Assembly (NCBI RefSeq): GCF_000420865.1
Contig: NZ_ATVT01000001.1
Coordinates: 310,001 to 374,000 of the forward strand
Source: Butyrivibrio sp. XPD2006
GTDB taxonomy: Bacteria; Bacillota; Clostridia; Lachnospirales; Lachnospiraceae
Length of the DNA: 64,000 bases
Direction of reading: 5' to 3'
The position numbers were made by a program, and so were the translations under genes. Every line of letters starts with the position of its first letter. The stretch's first letter is position 1. The notes beneath the pieces were generated by a model. That model saw nothing but the letters and a program-made list of their open reading frames with translations. It made no database searches and was not told the origin of the DNA. Below, piece by piece: positions 33,650 to 41,364 of the stretch.

Positions 33650-35362
33650 ATGAAAAAGAAATTATACAATCCGCTATGGACAGTATTAGTATTGACCATC
33701 TGGTGGAGTATTCTTTTAACATCATGCGGAACATTATCCGGAGACACCCTTAATGAAATGGAGATTCCTTTATATTTTCATTCTGTCGATAATGAGGAAA
33801 GTATCAAGCTCTGTTTCGCTGATGAAAGCAAAGATATTCCCTACCTTGACATTGATACTGCCGTCGCCCTGATTGAGAGAGTCAATCACGAGATTATTGA
33901 AGATAAAAACTATGCACTGACCACTTCTATCCAAGGCTCAGTGGTAACAATTACTCGTGAAAACCAGTATCCTATGCAGATAGATTGTGATAAAGATACG
34001 ATAAGTTTTTATGATTTTGATGCCTTTTTTGTACCGTCCTGGACAAGCACGGTTATAGATGTATTGCAGCCTGATACAGTCTTTGATGGCCTGATACTCT
34101 CAGAGGAAAACTCTTACAGCCGCTTTGGCTCGGAGGTGGTTTTTGATCTGAAAAAATATGGGATAGATCTGATTGAAGAGAATGGTAAATGCTATATTCC
34201 CATGCAGACCTTAAGTGATATTATGTTGTCCCTTCCGAGTTATGTATGTCTTTTGTACAACAATGAAGGAGTATTTGTGTATGAATATGGTTCGGAACCC
34301 GGAAGAGAACTCTTGAGAAAATGTTATGAAGCACAGCCAAAAGAGAGCAAAAGCGATGAGCTTGCGGAGTTTACTTATAACGAGCTGTGTATGGTAATGG
34401 ATTACTATTATGGTCTGAAAGAAAGTCATGGAATTGAGAATTTTGACGATTTCTTTGCTGAAACAGCTCTTCGTGATTCTCTAATGAGTACTGATCCCGG
34501 GATGTCTGCAAGGGCGATGAGAGTTTTGATGGAACTTTTCATTGATGACATACATAGCGGGTATTTGCTCAATTCGTGGCGAATTGGCATGGATACAAAC
34601 GTTGAGGGGAAGATTGGCAAGTCAATTCAGGATATGAACAGTTCAGCAATGAAGTATTACGCTGCCAGAGAAAAGTTTTACCCTGATGGAGTTCCGGGCT
34701 ATGAAGAAGTCGGAAACACTGCATATATCACCTTTGACAGTTTCAGGACAAAAGATAAGGATGCTGATTATTATGAAAATGCACCTACTGCCGATACTCA
34801 GGATACAGTTGGTCTTCTTCTGTATTCTTATGCTCAGATTACAAGAAGGGGTAGCCCTGTAAAGAATGTAGTCATGGATCTTAGTATGAATTCCGGTGGC
34901 GATACCGTTACTGCAAGCTTTATAATCAGCCTGTTTTTGGGAGAGGGGGCAGTATGTATCAAGGATACACTGACAGGCGCTTATGCCAACGAGTGTTTTC
35001 GCGCAGATGCCAATCTTGATGGCAAATACGATGAAAAGGATTCGCTTCTTGATTACAATCTCTATTGCCTAACTTCGCCTATCAGTTTTTCCTGCGGAAA
35101 TCTGGTTCCGAGCGTATTAAAATCGTCGGGACAGGTCACAATATTAGGTCAGCAAAGCGGAGGCGGCGCATGCACGGTAATGCCATTTGTTACTGCAGAT
35201 GGAACTATTCTTCAGATGTCTAGCAAAAATCGCCTGAGCTACATGAAAAACGGGGCTGTGTATGACATCGATCAGGGAGTTGAACCGGATTATGTGATTC
35301 AGCAGCCGGAGCATTTCTATGACAGGCAGGCATTGACTGAGTATATAAATAATCTGTACTAA
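33650..35362 (+). CDS. Lipoprotein with S41 (C-terminal processing) peptidase-like domain
   Basis: A 570-residue exported lipoprotein with a Lys-rich start, a hydrophobic segment and lipobox 'LLTSC' with Cys26. About 200 residues of unrecognised N-terminal domain follow. The C-terminal 250 residues resemble S41 peptidases: 'GNTAYITFDSF', 'NVVMDLSMNSGGD', then 'SPISFSCGNLVPS' with the probable nucleophile Ser, and 'GQQSGGGAC'. No PDZ domain is evident. It heads a five-gene co-directional cassette of membrane proteins (33650-38336). Proteolytic activity is inferred; the substrate is unknown. Confidence 0.8.
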   Translation: MKKKLYNPLWTVLVLTIWWSILLTSCGTLSGDTLNEMEIPLYFHSVDNEESIKLCFADESKDIPYLDIDTAVALIERVNHEIIEDKNYALTTSIQGSVVTITRENQYPMQIDCDKDTISFYDFDAFFVPSWTSTVIDVLQPDTVFDGLILSEENSYSRFGSEVVFDLKKYGIDLIEENGKCYIPMQTLSDIMLSLPSYVCLLYNNEGVFVYEYGSEPGRELLRKCYEAQPKESKSDELAEFTYNELCMVMDYYYGLKESHGIENFDDFFAETALRDSLMSTDPGMSARAMRVLMELFIDDIHSGYLLNSWRIGMDTNVEGKIGKSIQDMNSSAMKYYAAREKFYPDGVPGYEEVGNTAYITFDSFRTKDKDADYYENAPTADTQDTVGLLLYSYAQITRRGSPVKNVVMDLSMNSGGDTVTASFIISLFLGEGAVCIKDTLTGAYANECFRADANLDGKYDEKDSLLDYNLYCLTSPISFSCGNLVPSVLKSSGQVTILGQQSGGGACTVMPFVTADGTILQMSSKNRLSYMKNGAVYDIDQGVEPDYVIQQPEHFYDRQALTEYINNLY

Positions 35363-35409
35363 AACTTAAGGGACACTTTTTTAAGCAACTAATAGGAAAG
35401 GAAATTATT

Positions 35410-36177
35410 ATGGACGTAAAAACAACTATAATTTCGATTATTGCTTCGTTATTTGCTTTGGTTATTTGTGGGTTACTCTATATGAGAATGATCAAAAGAG
35501 AAGTTCCTGAGCCTATAGGGAAACTACAGGCAATCCTGCCGGCGATTTTAGGTGGTATTTGCGTTCCAATTTCCGGCGGTTCCGGAATTGGTTTATTATT
35601 TGTTTTAAAAAGCATTGGAGTATCGACTGATTCAATGAAGAGCTTTCCGGCATCTTTTTATACAGCATTTTTTATGGCAGGTGGAGTAGAGGAATTGTTT
35701 AAGTTTCTTGCCATCATCTTAACGCTCATTATCCTTAAAAATAAAGTGAGCAATATTTATGAGTATATTCTTCTTGGAGCGGCAGTTGGTCTTGGTTTTA
35801 CGGTTGTGGAGGACTTTACTTTTGGAGATTCGCTTATTGTTTTACTGATCAGAACTCCTTTAATGTTCACTCATATGACACTTAACATGATCATGGGAGA
35901 ATTTATTGGCAGGGCTAAGTATAACAAACAAAAAGGCGAAGGACAGACTGTATTATACTGGATTTTGGCACTCATTATTCCAATGGCTTTACATACTCTG
36001 TACGATGCAGGAACAGTTTTTAACTTTGTAGTTATTAAGGATGGTGATTATATTGGAGGCGGCATACTTGGCCTCATAGCAATCATCACAAATACTGTAG
36101 TTTTAATCAAAGTGCTGTTAAGAGCCAAGAAGAACGCAGGGAATTTTTCTGCTCTAACAATCGAAACTGGGGCTTAA
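35410..36177 (+). CDS. PrsW-like intramembrane protease
   Basis: This 255-residue protein has about seven membrane helices. The family markers are 'AGGVEELFKF' (Glu-Glu), 'GLGFTVVEDFTFG', and the His in 'ALHTLYDAGT', in the order of PrsW-type glutamic intramembrane proteases, which cleave anti-sigma factors such as RsiW. No anti-sigma or sigma gene is near. It lies 47 bases after the S41-like lipoprotein and 31 bases before a CPBP protease gene. SD AGGAAAGG precedes ATG 35410. Confidence 0.8.
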   Translation: MDVKTTIISIIASLFALVICGLLYMRMIKREVPEPIGKLQAILPAILGGICVPISGGSGIGLLFVLKSIGVSTDSMKSFPASFYTAFFMAGGVEELFKFLAIILTLIILKNKVSNIYEYILLGAAVGLGFTVVEDFTFGDSLIVLLIRTPLMFTHMTLNMIMGEFIGRAKYNKQKGEGQTVLYWILALIIPMALHTLYDAGTVFNFVVIKDGDYIGGGILGLIAIITNTVVLIKVLLRAKKNAGNFSALTIETGA

Positions 36178-36208
36178 GCAATAAAATCAGAAGAGGATAA
36201 GATGAACT

Positions 36209-37045
36209 ATGCTTAAAAAGTATATTGAATTCATGAAAAGATCTCCACTGATAACAGCCGCGCTCTGCATAGTATATGTGATTGTGTGTTTCAAAACAGT
36301 ACATACAGAGACGAATTTTCAGTTCTTTATAGTAAGAACCATGCTTTGCGGAGCTGTATGCTTTTTCCTGTACCAGATATCAGGAGATAAAACCCTGTCA
36401 TCGTGTTACATTTCCACAGGATATGTAATCAAGAATTCCATAGGGTTTCTTATAATGTCCCTTATCATGGGGACATTATTGATGCTCTCAAATATAGAAG
36501 AGCAGGTCCCCTTGAATGATAAACCGTTATTGGGATTAATCATCATATTTCTTATGTTCATTTCCGTTGGCCTTTTTGAGGAGCTGGCTTTCAGGGCAGT
36601 TATAAACGATGCAATAATCTATAAGTTCAGGGAAAAGAAATATGTTTTTGTTCTTAGTGCAGTAGTATCTTCTGTAGTATTCGGAGCAGCACATATTGTG
36701 GGAGAATTTGATGCAACGTCCGCTATTGCATGGGGACAGGCGATAGCTAAAACTTTGGAATCAGGTGTTTTTGGACTAGCTCTTCTTATACTGTATTGGA
36801 AGACCAGAAATATTTGGGCCTGCGGTGTGACACATGGATTGTTTGACTTTTTTGCCGGTTATACAGAAGGACTGTTTGTTCCGGTGAAAAACTCTGGTTC
36901 GTCTTATATTAATACCGGTCCGGATGGGATGCGTATCCTTATTACATACTTTGCAATTGCAGCAATAAATGCAGTCCTGACGTTTATTGTATGGAAGAAG
37001 GTTGGGAAGACTATCGATTTTGAAAAGATAAGAAGAGATTGGTAG
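36209..37045 (+). CDS. CPBP (CAAX/Abi) family intramembrane protease
   Basis: A 278-residue protein with about eight membrane helices. The CPBP motifs are 'GLFEELAFRAVI' (EExxxR) near residue 120, 'VFGAAHI' (FxxxH) near 155, and 'THGLFDFF' near 210. Family members include bacteriocin-immunity proteins and proteases of prenylated or membrane substrates; the bacterial substrate is usually unknown. Second of two glutamic intramembrane protease-type genes in tandem. An in-frame start further upstream is blocked by a stop. Confidence 0.85.
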   Translation: MLKKYIEFMKRSPLITAALCIVYVIVCFKTVHTETNFQFFIVRTMLCGAVCFFLYQISGDKTLSSCYISTGYVIKNSIGFLIMSLIMGTLLMLSNIEEQVPLNDKPLLGLIIIFLMFISVGLFEELAFRAVINDAIIYKFREKKYVFVLSAVVSSVVFGAAHIVGEFDATSAIAWGQAIAKTLESGVFGLALLILYWKTRNIWACGVTHGLFDFFAGYTEGLFVPVKNSGSSYINTGPDGMRILITYFAIAAINAVLTFIVWKKVGKTIDFEKIRRDW

Positions 37046-37061
37046 GGATTTTACTCTAAGT

Positions 37062-37670
37062 ATGATTGCTAAGGAAGTTTTTAGAAAATTTCTTCATATG
37101 CTGGCTTTTGCAGCGCTGATACTGTGGCTTTATGCCCTGGAGGACTGGAGGCAATCCGTTCTGATCACAGCCTGTGCTTTTGTTGTGATCACTCCATGCC
37201 TGATACTGCTATCAAGAATTCCCGGAATAAGTGAGGCAGTTGTAGCCAGAAGAAGAGGCGAATTCGCATACAGCTTTACTGCATATGCCTTGGCGTATAT
37301 TGTAACTGCCACTGTTCTTTGGGGATATTTTGGAAAAAGAGGACTAGTGGTGGCGTGTTTTTTTGCATGGGCACCGGGAGATGCTGCTGCAGCGCTGATA
37401 GGTAAGATTTTTGGCAGGTACAAGATAGGCATATCCGGGAAAAAGTCTATGGAAGGATCAGGAGCCATGGCTTGTTGCAGCTTTGTGGGTGTTCTGTCCG
37501 TACTGCTGTACTTTAATCTATACAGTAACTTATGGACTATAGTGATTTCTCTGGTTACCGCTATCTGTCCAGCTGTGGCAGAGCTTTTGGATGAAAAGGG
37601 ACTGGACACATTCTTTTGCCCGGTGACTGCTATGGTGATACTGTCAGTATTTGAGCTGATACTCAGATAA
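37062..37670 (+). CDS. Polyprenol/diacylglycerol kinase-like CTP-transferase family protein
   Basis: A 202-residue protein with six or seven membrane helices. 'APGDAAAALIGKIFG' and 'GKKSMEGSGAM' match the GDxxAxxxG...FG and K-S-x-E-G motifs of the SEC59/DGK1/VTE5 (dolichol, phytol, diacylglycerol kinase) family, which phosphorylate lipid alcohols using CTP. Bacterial members are mostly uncharacterised. It starts 16 bases after the CPBP gene. The lipid substrate cannot be read from the sequence. Confidence 0.75.
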   Translation: MIAKEVFRKFLHMLAFAALILWLYALEDWRQSVLITACAFVVITPCLILLSRIPGISEAVVARRRGEFAYSFTAYALAYIVTATVLWGYFGKRGLVVACFFAWAPGDAAAALIGKIFGRYKIGISGKKSMEGSGAMACCSFVGVLSVLLYFNLYSNLWTIVISLVTAICPAVAELLDEKGLDTFFCPVTAMVILSVFELILR

Positions 37671-37691
37671 TAAAGTAAGGATTGGAAGTGA

Positions 37692-38336
37692 ATGAATAAG
37701 GAAAAGAAGAGTGGATACAAAACCTTGCTGCTTTCGGTTGTTTTAAGCTCTCCCGGACCACTGATCCTGGGCTATGGACTGACACTTGGGAGAAGCTCAA
37801 CACAGATTTCTGATTTCACCAGAAGAACAGCTGAATTACTGGCTTTGATCGCGGCTTTTGTGGTATACACTATCACAAACAAAGAAGAGGGGCGTGATTC
37901 TGCCTGGAAATCAAATATCGAGCGAAAGAGCAATGTTTTTGTGGGATTTATAATGTGCATCAGTGGTATCAGTATGCTGATACTTACCTTTGCATCTGAT
38001 ACGCAGGAAAAAGGCAATGTACTTCCCGCGTTCTTTATAGCGTTATTTGGCGCAATCGCAAATACGCTTTTTTATCTGAAATACCGTTCTTTATATAAGT
38101 CGGAGCATAATGCCATACTTGGTATCCAGGCAAGGCTCTACGGTGCCAAATCCATTGTGGATGTATGCGTTACGTTGACACTTTTGACAGTAGTTCTTAT
38201 GCCTTCATCCAAATTTTCATTTTATCTGGATATTGTCGGCTCCATACTGGTTTCTGCATATATGCTGAGGTGCGGAATAATGACTATCCGCGAAAATTGG
38301 CAGGTTTTGGGGTTTTGGGGTAAGTTCCATATCTAA
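37692..38336 (+). CDS. CDF-like cation transporter family membrane protein
   Basis: This 214-residue protein has about six membrane helices. 'RTAELLALIAAFVVYTITN' and 'ERKSNVFVGFIMCISGISM' resemble helices 2-3 of cation diffusion facilitators, but the characteristic metal-binding HxxxD/DxxxD pairs are not clear and there is no cytoplasmic C-terminal domain. It may be a degenerate or reduced relative. It closes the co-directional cassette. A hairpin at 38335-38369 overlaps its stop codon. Confidence 0.6.
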   Translation: MNKEKKSGYKTLLLSVVLSSPGPLILGYGLTLGRSSTQISDFTRRTAELLALIAAFVVYTITNKEEGRDSAWKSNIERKSNVFVGFIMCISGISMLILTFASDTQEKGNVLPAFFIALFGAIANTLFYLKYRSLYKSEHNAILGIQARLYGAKSIVDVCVTLTLLTVVLMPSSKFSFYLDIVGSILVSAYMLRCGIMTIRENWQVLGFWGKFHI

Positions 38337-38369
38337 CTATTCATAAAACCTGTGTTTTGCGAATAGTTA
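38335..38369. other. Hairpin overlapping the end of the CDF-like gene
   Basis: AACTATTC and GAATAGTT form an outer 8-bp stem, and AAAAC/GTTTT forms an inner 5-bp stem, separated by a two-base mismatch, with loop CCTGT. No T-run follows, so this is either a weak terminator or an inverted-repeat boundary of the scar region to its right. Confidence 0.5.
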
Positions 38370-38386
38370 AGTATAACACTCTACCT

Positions 38387-38415
38387 GCGCTATCTGCGCT
38401 ATCCCTGCGCTATCT
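38387..38415 (+). repeat. Three copies of TGCGCTATC
   Basis: Copies lie at 38387-38395, 38396-38404 and 38407-38415, the first two abutting. They stand at the left edge of a 617-base stretch without an intact gene (38337-38953), which otherwise holds an integrase fragment and a decayed HTH gene. Confidence 0.6.
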
Positions 38416-38519
38416 GTAAAATGCCATTTTTATCGCAATTATAGACCTTTAATCTCCTCAAAAAGGTTGCGTTAACCTTGTCACTGTTCGTGATATAGGT
38501 TGCGATCTATAATTTATCT

Positions 38520-38642
38520 ATGGATAAATTATCTAAGGATCAGATTTCAATTCAAAAAGCAAACAGAATGATTGATGACCATATGCCGGAGTTTGCCAGA
38601 AGGTTCTTCAATGAAAAAAAGAATACCCTTATGGCAAGCTAA
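38520..38642 (+). pseudogene. N-terminal fragment of a tyrosine integrase
   Basis: The 40-codon frame from ATG 38520 encodes 'NRMIDDHMPEFARRFFNEKK' and then 'NTLMAS' before TAA 38640. This resembles the beginning of the SAM-like N-terminal domain of clostridial tyrosine recombinases; compare 'DTLPRFCRQYFRGIEPRTSA' in the intact recombinase at 31129-32208. The catalytic part is missing. I read it as the remnant of a mobile element whose remainder was lost or moved. Confidence 0.5.
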
Positions 38643-38666
38643 CAAATGCAATCACTAATATTGCAC

Positions 38667-38852
38667 TTACAATGTTGCATACCATAGGTGTCTTGCGGAA
38701 GGGCCGTTTGGTACATTCATGCCACTTTCCCATGCTTGTACAGTCTTTTTTTAGACCCCCAGCCATTTAGCCAGGAATCCTTGCTAGGTTCCTGTTTTTT
38801 TACGGATATTTTTAATGTCTTCAGCAGTATATTCTTTGACCGGTTTTACCTG
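38667..38852 (-). pseudogene. Decayed XRE/HigA-NadS-type helix-turn-helix gene
   Basis: Read on the - strand from 38852, the frame gives 'VKPVKEYTAEDIKNIRKKTG', a stop (TAG), 'QGFLAKWLGV', a second stop (TAA), then 'KKTVQAWESGMNVPNGPSA'. This is the helix-turn-helix of HigA/NadS-like antitoxins, with the recognition-helix pattern K-K-T-V-x-A-W-E-x-G. Two in-frame stops make it a pseudogene. Its toxin partner is not recognisable nearby. No transcription signal was identified. Confidence 0.6.
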
Positions 38853-38953
38853 GCAAGCAGAAATTATACAAATTGTTAATGTATCCTCAAGCAAGATATG
38901 CTGGAATTCAAAGTTCCATAATTTCTAAATCGTCCGGAACAAAAAGCTTTCCA

Positions 38954-39508
38954 TTATCCAAAGAAAGGGCATCTTTCTTTGATACACTGCTGGTTCTGCG
39001 ATGAGAACTCACAGTGTTGCTTCTCATATTCAATCTGCACACCGTAGTGCTGTCTTACGTACTCTATTCCATGCTTGAACGCAATCATAGCATCTCTTTT
39101 ACAACATCTTGGGCCATTTATCTTGCCAAGCTCTCCTATGGCGCTTGATGTAAATGCCATGTGATAACCCCATGTGCCATCCTCAGAAAGTGGTCCTGTA
39201 CCATCAATAATAGAAAGAGCTGCTCCTATAGATGTTATCGCTCCGCATATTCCCCACAGTCCGCACATTGCTCCCGGCATCCGAAGTCCTTCTTTCAAAA
39301 GCTTCTCCAAGGCATAGTCTATATCTATTTTGCCACCAGCATTATGATAAGCCATTAAAAGACATGCCCCATCTAATATATGATGCTCTGGCCCATGTAT
39401 GCTTATATACGCTTTCTTTGCCATTGACTTAAACATCTTGATAGGATTTACGCCTTTTTCATTACGTATATCTTCAATAATCCTGTTTGCTTTTTCTTCA
39501 ATAGTCAT
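38954..39508 (-). CDS. DUF5714-like Cys-rich protein
   Basis: This 184-residue soluble protein contains 'IHGPEHHILDGACLLMAYHNAGG', 'MPGAMCGLWGICGA', 'INGPRCCKRDAMIAF' and a Cys-rich end, 'CEFSSQNQQCIKERCPFFG'. I believe it matches DUF5714, some members of which are fused to methyltransferases. The many conserved Cys and His suggest a metal-binding site. It is third in a run transcribed MarR-GNAT-this gene, 23 bases after the acetyltransferase. Function unknown. Confidence 0.7.
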   Translation of the reverse strand: MTIEEKANRIIEDIRNEKGVNPIKMFKSMAKKAYISIHGPEHHILDGACLLMAYHNAGGKIDIDYALEKLLKEGLRMPGAMCGLWGICGAITSIGAALSIIDGTGPLSEDGTWGYHMAFTSSAIGELGKINGPRCCKRDAMIAFKHGIEYVRQHYGVQIEYEKQHCEFSSQNQQCIKERCPFFG

Positions 39509-39531
39509 AAGTAGCTTCTCCTATAAACTAA

Positions 39532-40008
39532 TTATGAAGCTCTGTACTCCATAAGAGTTGTGTCCTGCCATTTTCCAAATCGATCTTTAGCTATTCTTTC
39601 CCTATAGCCAATTTCCCTGAAACCACATTTTTTGTGTAAAGCTATACTTGCTTTATTAATTGAAAATATTGCAGAATATATGCTCCAATATCCACATTGC
39701 TCAGCCTCTCGGATAATCGTATTTACCAAAGCTGTTCCTATCCCATGACCTCTATAGTTTCTATCAACATATACACTCATTTCAACGCAGCCTTTATATG
39801 CGCACCTACTTGAAGAAGGACTTAGCGCTATCCAGCCTACAACCTTTCCTTCTTCCTCAAAAACAAACCTGCAATTCTTTATGTGGCCTGCATTCCACTC
39901 AGTAAAACTAGGACACTCTGTATTAAAAGTTGATGTTCCCTCTTCTAATCCCTGCTTGTAAATCTCTGCTACTGTCCCCCAGTCTTCATCTCTCATTTCT
40001 CTAATCAC
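39532..40008 (-). CDS. GNAT N-acetyltransferase, phosphinothricin acetyltransferase-like
   Basis: A 158-residue GNAT enzyme. 'MIREMRDEDWGTVAEIYKQGLEEG' and 'GWIALSPSSSRCAYKGCVEMSVYV' are typical of the Pat/ArsN1 group. The acetyl-CoA loop is 'RNYRGHGIGTALV', and 'FSINKASIALHKKCGF' is the C-terminal motif. Relatives acetylate phosphinothricin, methionine sulfoximine or arsinothricin. It overlaps the MarR gene by 8 bases, so the regulator probably controls it. The actual substrate is open. Confidence 0.88.
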   Translation of the reverse strand: MIREMRDEDWGTVAEIYKQGLEEGTSTFNTECPSFTEWNAGHIKNCRFVFEEEGKVVGWIALSPSSSRCAYKGCVEMSVYVDRNYRGHGIGTALVNTIIREAEQCGYWSIYSAIFSINKASIALHKKCGFREIGYRERIAKDRFGKWQDTTLMEYRAS

Positions 40009-40444
40009 AGCATTCCACCTCCGATTTTTTTATCGCATCGTTATAGATATTTAATGCCTCTAAAACCTGACTCTGTTTTTCCTTTGGAATCATAGAAAAA
40101 ACTCTCTTAAACTTCATATTCATATCTTTTTCTATTGTACTGAATCTTGCCATTCCTTCATCAGTCAGATTAAGCACTACGCACCTGCGATCCCTTGTTG
40201 AAGGTTTTCGCAAAACATATCCTTTTTGAACAAGTTCTTCTACAGATCTGCTTACAGCACTTTTATCCATCTTAAGAAGTTCAGCAAGTTCCTTTACACA
40301 TATTCCGGGGTTTCTGCCTATCTCAACAACCAGAAAGCATTGAGATGTATTGACGTTACATTGACAGCAATCAGAACTGTTTAGCTTCTCAAAATTACGT
40401 TCTAATTCTCTGGTACTTTCTCGAAATAGTTTTACCTTATCCAT
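40001..40444 (-). CDS. MarR-family regulator with N-terminal Cys cluster
   Basis: This 147-residue winged-helix regulator has 'GICVKELAELLKMDKSAVSRSVEELVQKGYV' as helix-turn-helix and 'STRDRRCVVLNLTDEG' as the wing. 'NSSDCCQCNVNTSQCF' near residue 25 places four Cys at the dimer/ligand region, suggesting sensing of a metal, metalloid or thiol-reactive compound. ATG 40444 follows AGGAGGGC; the longer frame to 40480 overlaps the promoter. A perfect inverted repeat at 40480-40500 covers its own -35 element. Confidence 0.88.
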   Translation of the reverse strand: MDKVKLFRESTRELERNFEKLNSSDCCQCNVNTSQCFLVVEIGRNPGICVKELAELLKMDKSAVSRSVEELVQKGYVLRKPSTRDRRCVVLNLTDEGMARFSTIEKDMNMKFKRVFSMIPKEKQSQVLEALNIYNDAIKKSEVECCD

Positions 40445-40467
40445 CGAATGCCCTCCTATGGATTTAA

Positions 40468-40500
40468 ATGATAAAATCATTAGTTGTATTTGTCAACTAA
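40468..40500 (-). promoter_or_regulatory. MarR operon promoter with overlapping palindromic operator
   Basis: On the - strand TTGACA (40496-40491), a 17-base spacer and TATCAT (40473-40468) form a near-consensus promoter. TTAGTTG-N7-CAACTAA at 40480-40500 is a perfect 7-bp inverted repeat covering the -35, the expected position and size for MarR autorepression. Confidence 0.8.
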
Positions 40501-40510
40501 TTTATAATAT

Positions 40511-40547
40511 AAAAAAGCCACATAGCCGTTATAAACAACTACATGGC
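40511..40547 (-). terminator. Terminator of the small lipoprotein gene
   Basis: In - strand RNA, GCCATGTAG and CTATGTGGC form a 9-bp stem with two G-U pairs (40547 to 40517), followed by TTTTTT (40516-40511). It separates the lipoprotein gene from the MarR promoter. Confidence 0.7.
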
Positions 40548-40651
40548 AATTACGTGGGCATATTCATTTATCCTGCTTCCCCTTTTTCAAAAATAGGACA
40601 GCCGATTATTTCAAAGGCAAAAAAACTTGATCAATTGCTCTTTCTTGTACT

Positions 40652-40954
40652 TTATTTAAGACTTATTGTGTATTCTTCTGCATACTTTCCATCATGGGAG
40701 GGATCATCGTATTTGAGCAAAAACTCATCTTCTGAAATCCACTCTACATAGAAATACGCCTCTTCATTAAACCCAGGCTTTTCATAATCAAAGATTTTCT
40801 GTCCGTTGTAGTAAACACTAGGCCTGCTAACGAAATCATATTGCACAATTACCGTATTGGTTCCTTCGGGCGATGTGAAATTCTCATCCCTTTCACCTCT
40901 GCAACCACTAAGCAGTAGAATGGGGATTAAGATCATCATGATAGTCTTTCTCAT
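40652..40954 (-). CDS. Small lipoprotein of unknown function
   Basis: This 100-residue protein has a classic lipoprotein signal ('MRKTIMMILIPILLLSGC', Cys18) and then a compact beta-rich domain with 'SPEGTNTVIVQYDFVSRPSV' and 'FYVEWISEDEFLLKYDD'. The 'SPEGTNT...YDFVSRP' pattern occurs in many Firmicute lipoproteins of unknown role. It is monocistronic, with its own terminator. No enzymatic residues are evident. Confidence 0.75.
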   Translation of the reverse strand: MRKTIMMILIPILLLSGCRGERDENFTSPEGTNTVIVQYDFVSRPSVYYNGQKIFDYEKPGFNEEAYFYVEWISEDEFLLKYDDPSHDGKYAEEYTISLK

Positions 40955-41089
40955 TTCCTATTGTCCTTCTATTTATCTGAATAATGAATTGCCCTGAAAT
41001 GTTATAACTCTTACTCTAGATTTAGGTTGATTTTAGGCTTCTTATATATCATCAGATTATGATCATTATATCAAAAGAGAGGGTTAATA

Positions 41090-41236
41090 ATGAACAGGAT
41101 TGCTCTGATTCCCGCATACATGCCAGATGAAAAAATGATTGATGTTTCTAAGGGCCTATATCAGGAAGGCTTTGAAATCATAATAGTAAATGACAGAAGC
41201 CCGGAGTTCTTGTTGATTACGGACTGTTTTGCGTGA
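41090..41236 (+). pseudogene. Truncated family 2 glycosyltransferase
   Basis: A 48-codon frame begins 'MNRIALIPAYMPDEKMIDVS' and continues 'EGFEIIIVNDRSPE', the first beta-alpha-beta unit of a GT2 enzyme (P-A-Y and the first Asp motif), then runs into unrelated sequence and a stop. AGAGAGGG precedes the ATG. The rest of the enzyme is missing. It lies in a 410-base stretch (40955-41364) with no intact gene; the remaining bases show only AT-rich sequence and a GATATC-TGC-GATATC repeat at 41236-41250. Confidence 0.5.
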
Positions 41237-41364
41237 TATCTGCGATATCCGGTTCACTCATCGTGGCAAATACCCTTGCTCGTATAATCGTGGAACTCTG
41301 AATTTTTGTACTCAGTTACTTTATACAACACAGTTATATTTTTAAGAAAGGCAGGCAAGATCAT

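Noticed and set aside
37130..37720. 196-codon open frame on the - strand opposite the kinase-like gene
   Set aside because: It is antisense to a gene with clear family motifs and good spacing to its neighbours; no SD or promoter supports the - strand reading.
38387..38415. TGCGCTATC repeats as a CRISPR-like array
   Set aside because: Only three 9-base copies with spacers of 0 and 2 bases; no cas genes in the window.
38688..38879. 63-codon + strand open frame in the scar
   Set aside because: It is the shadow of the decayed helix-turn-helix gene on the - strand; the product resembles nothing and has no SD.
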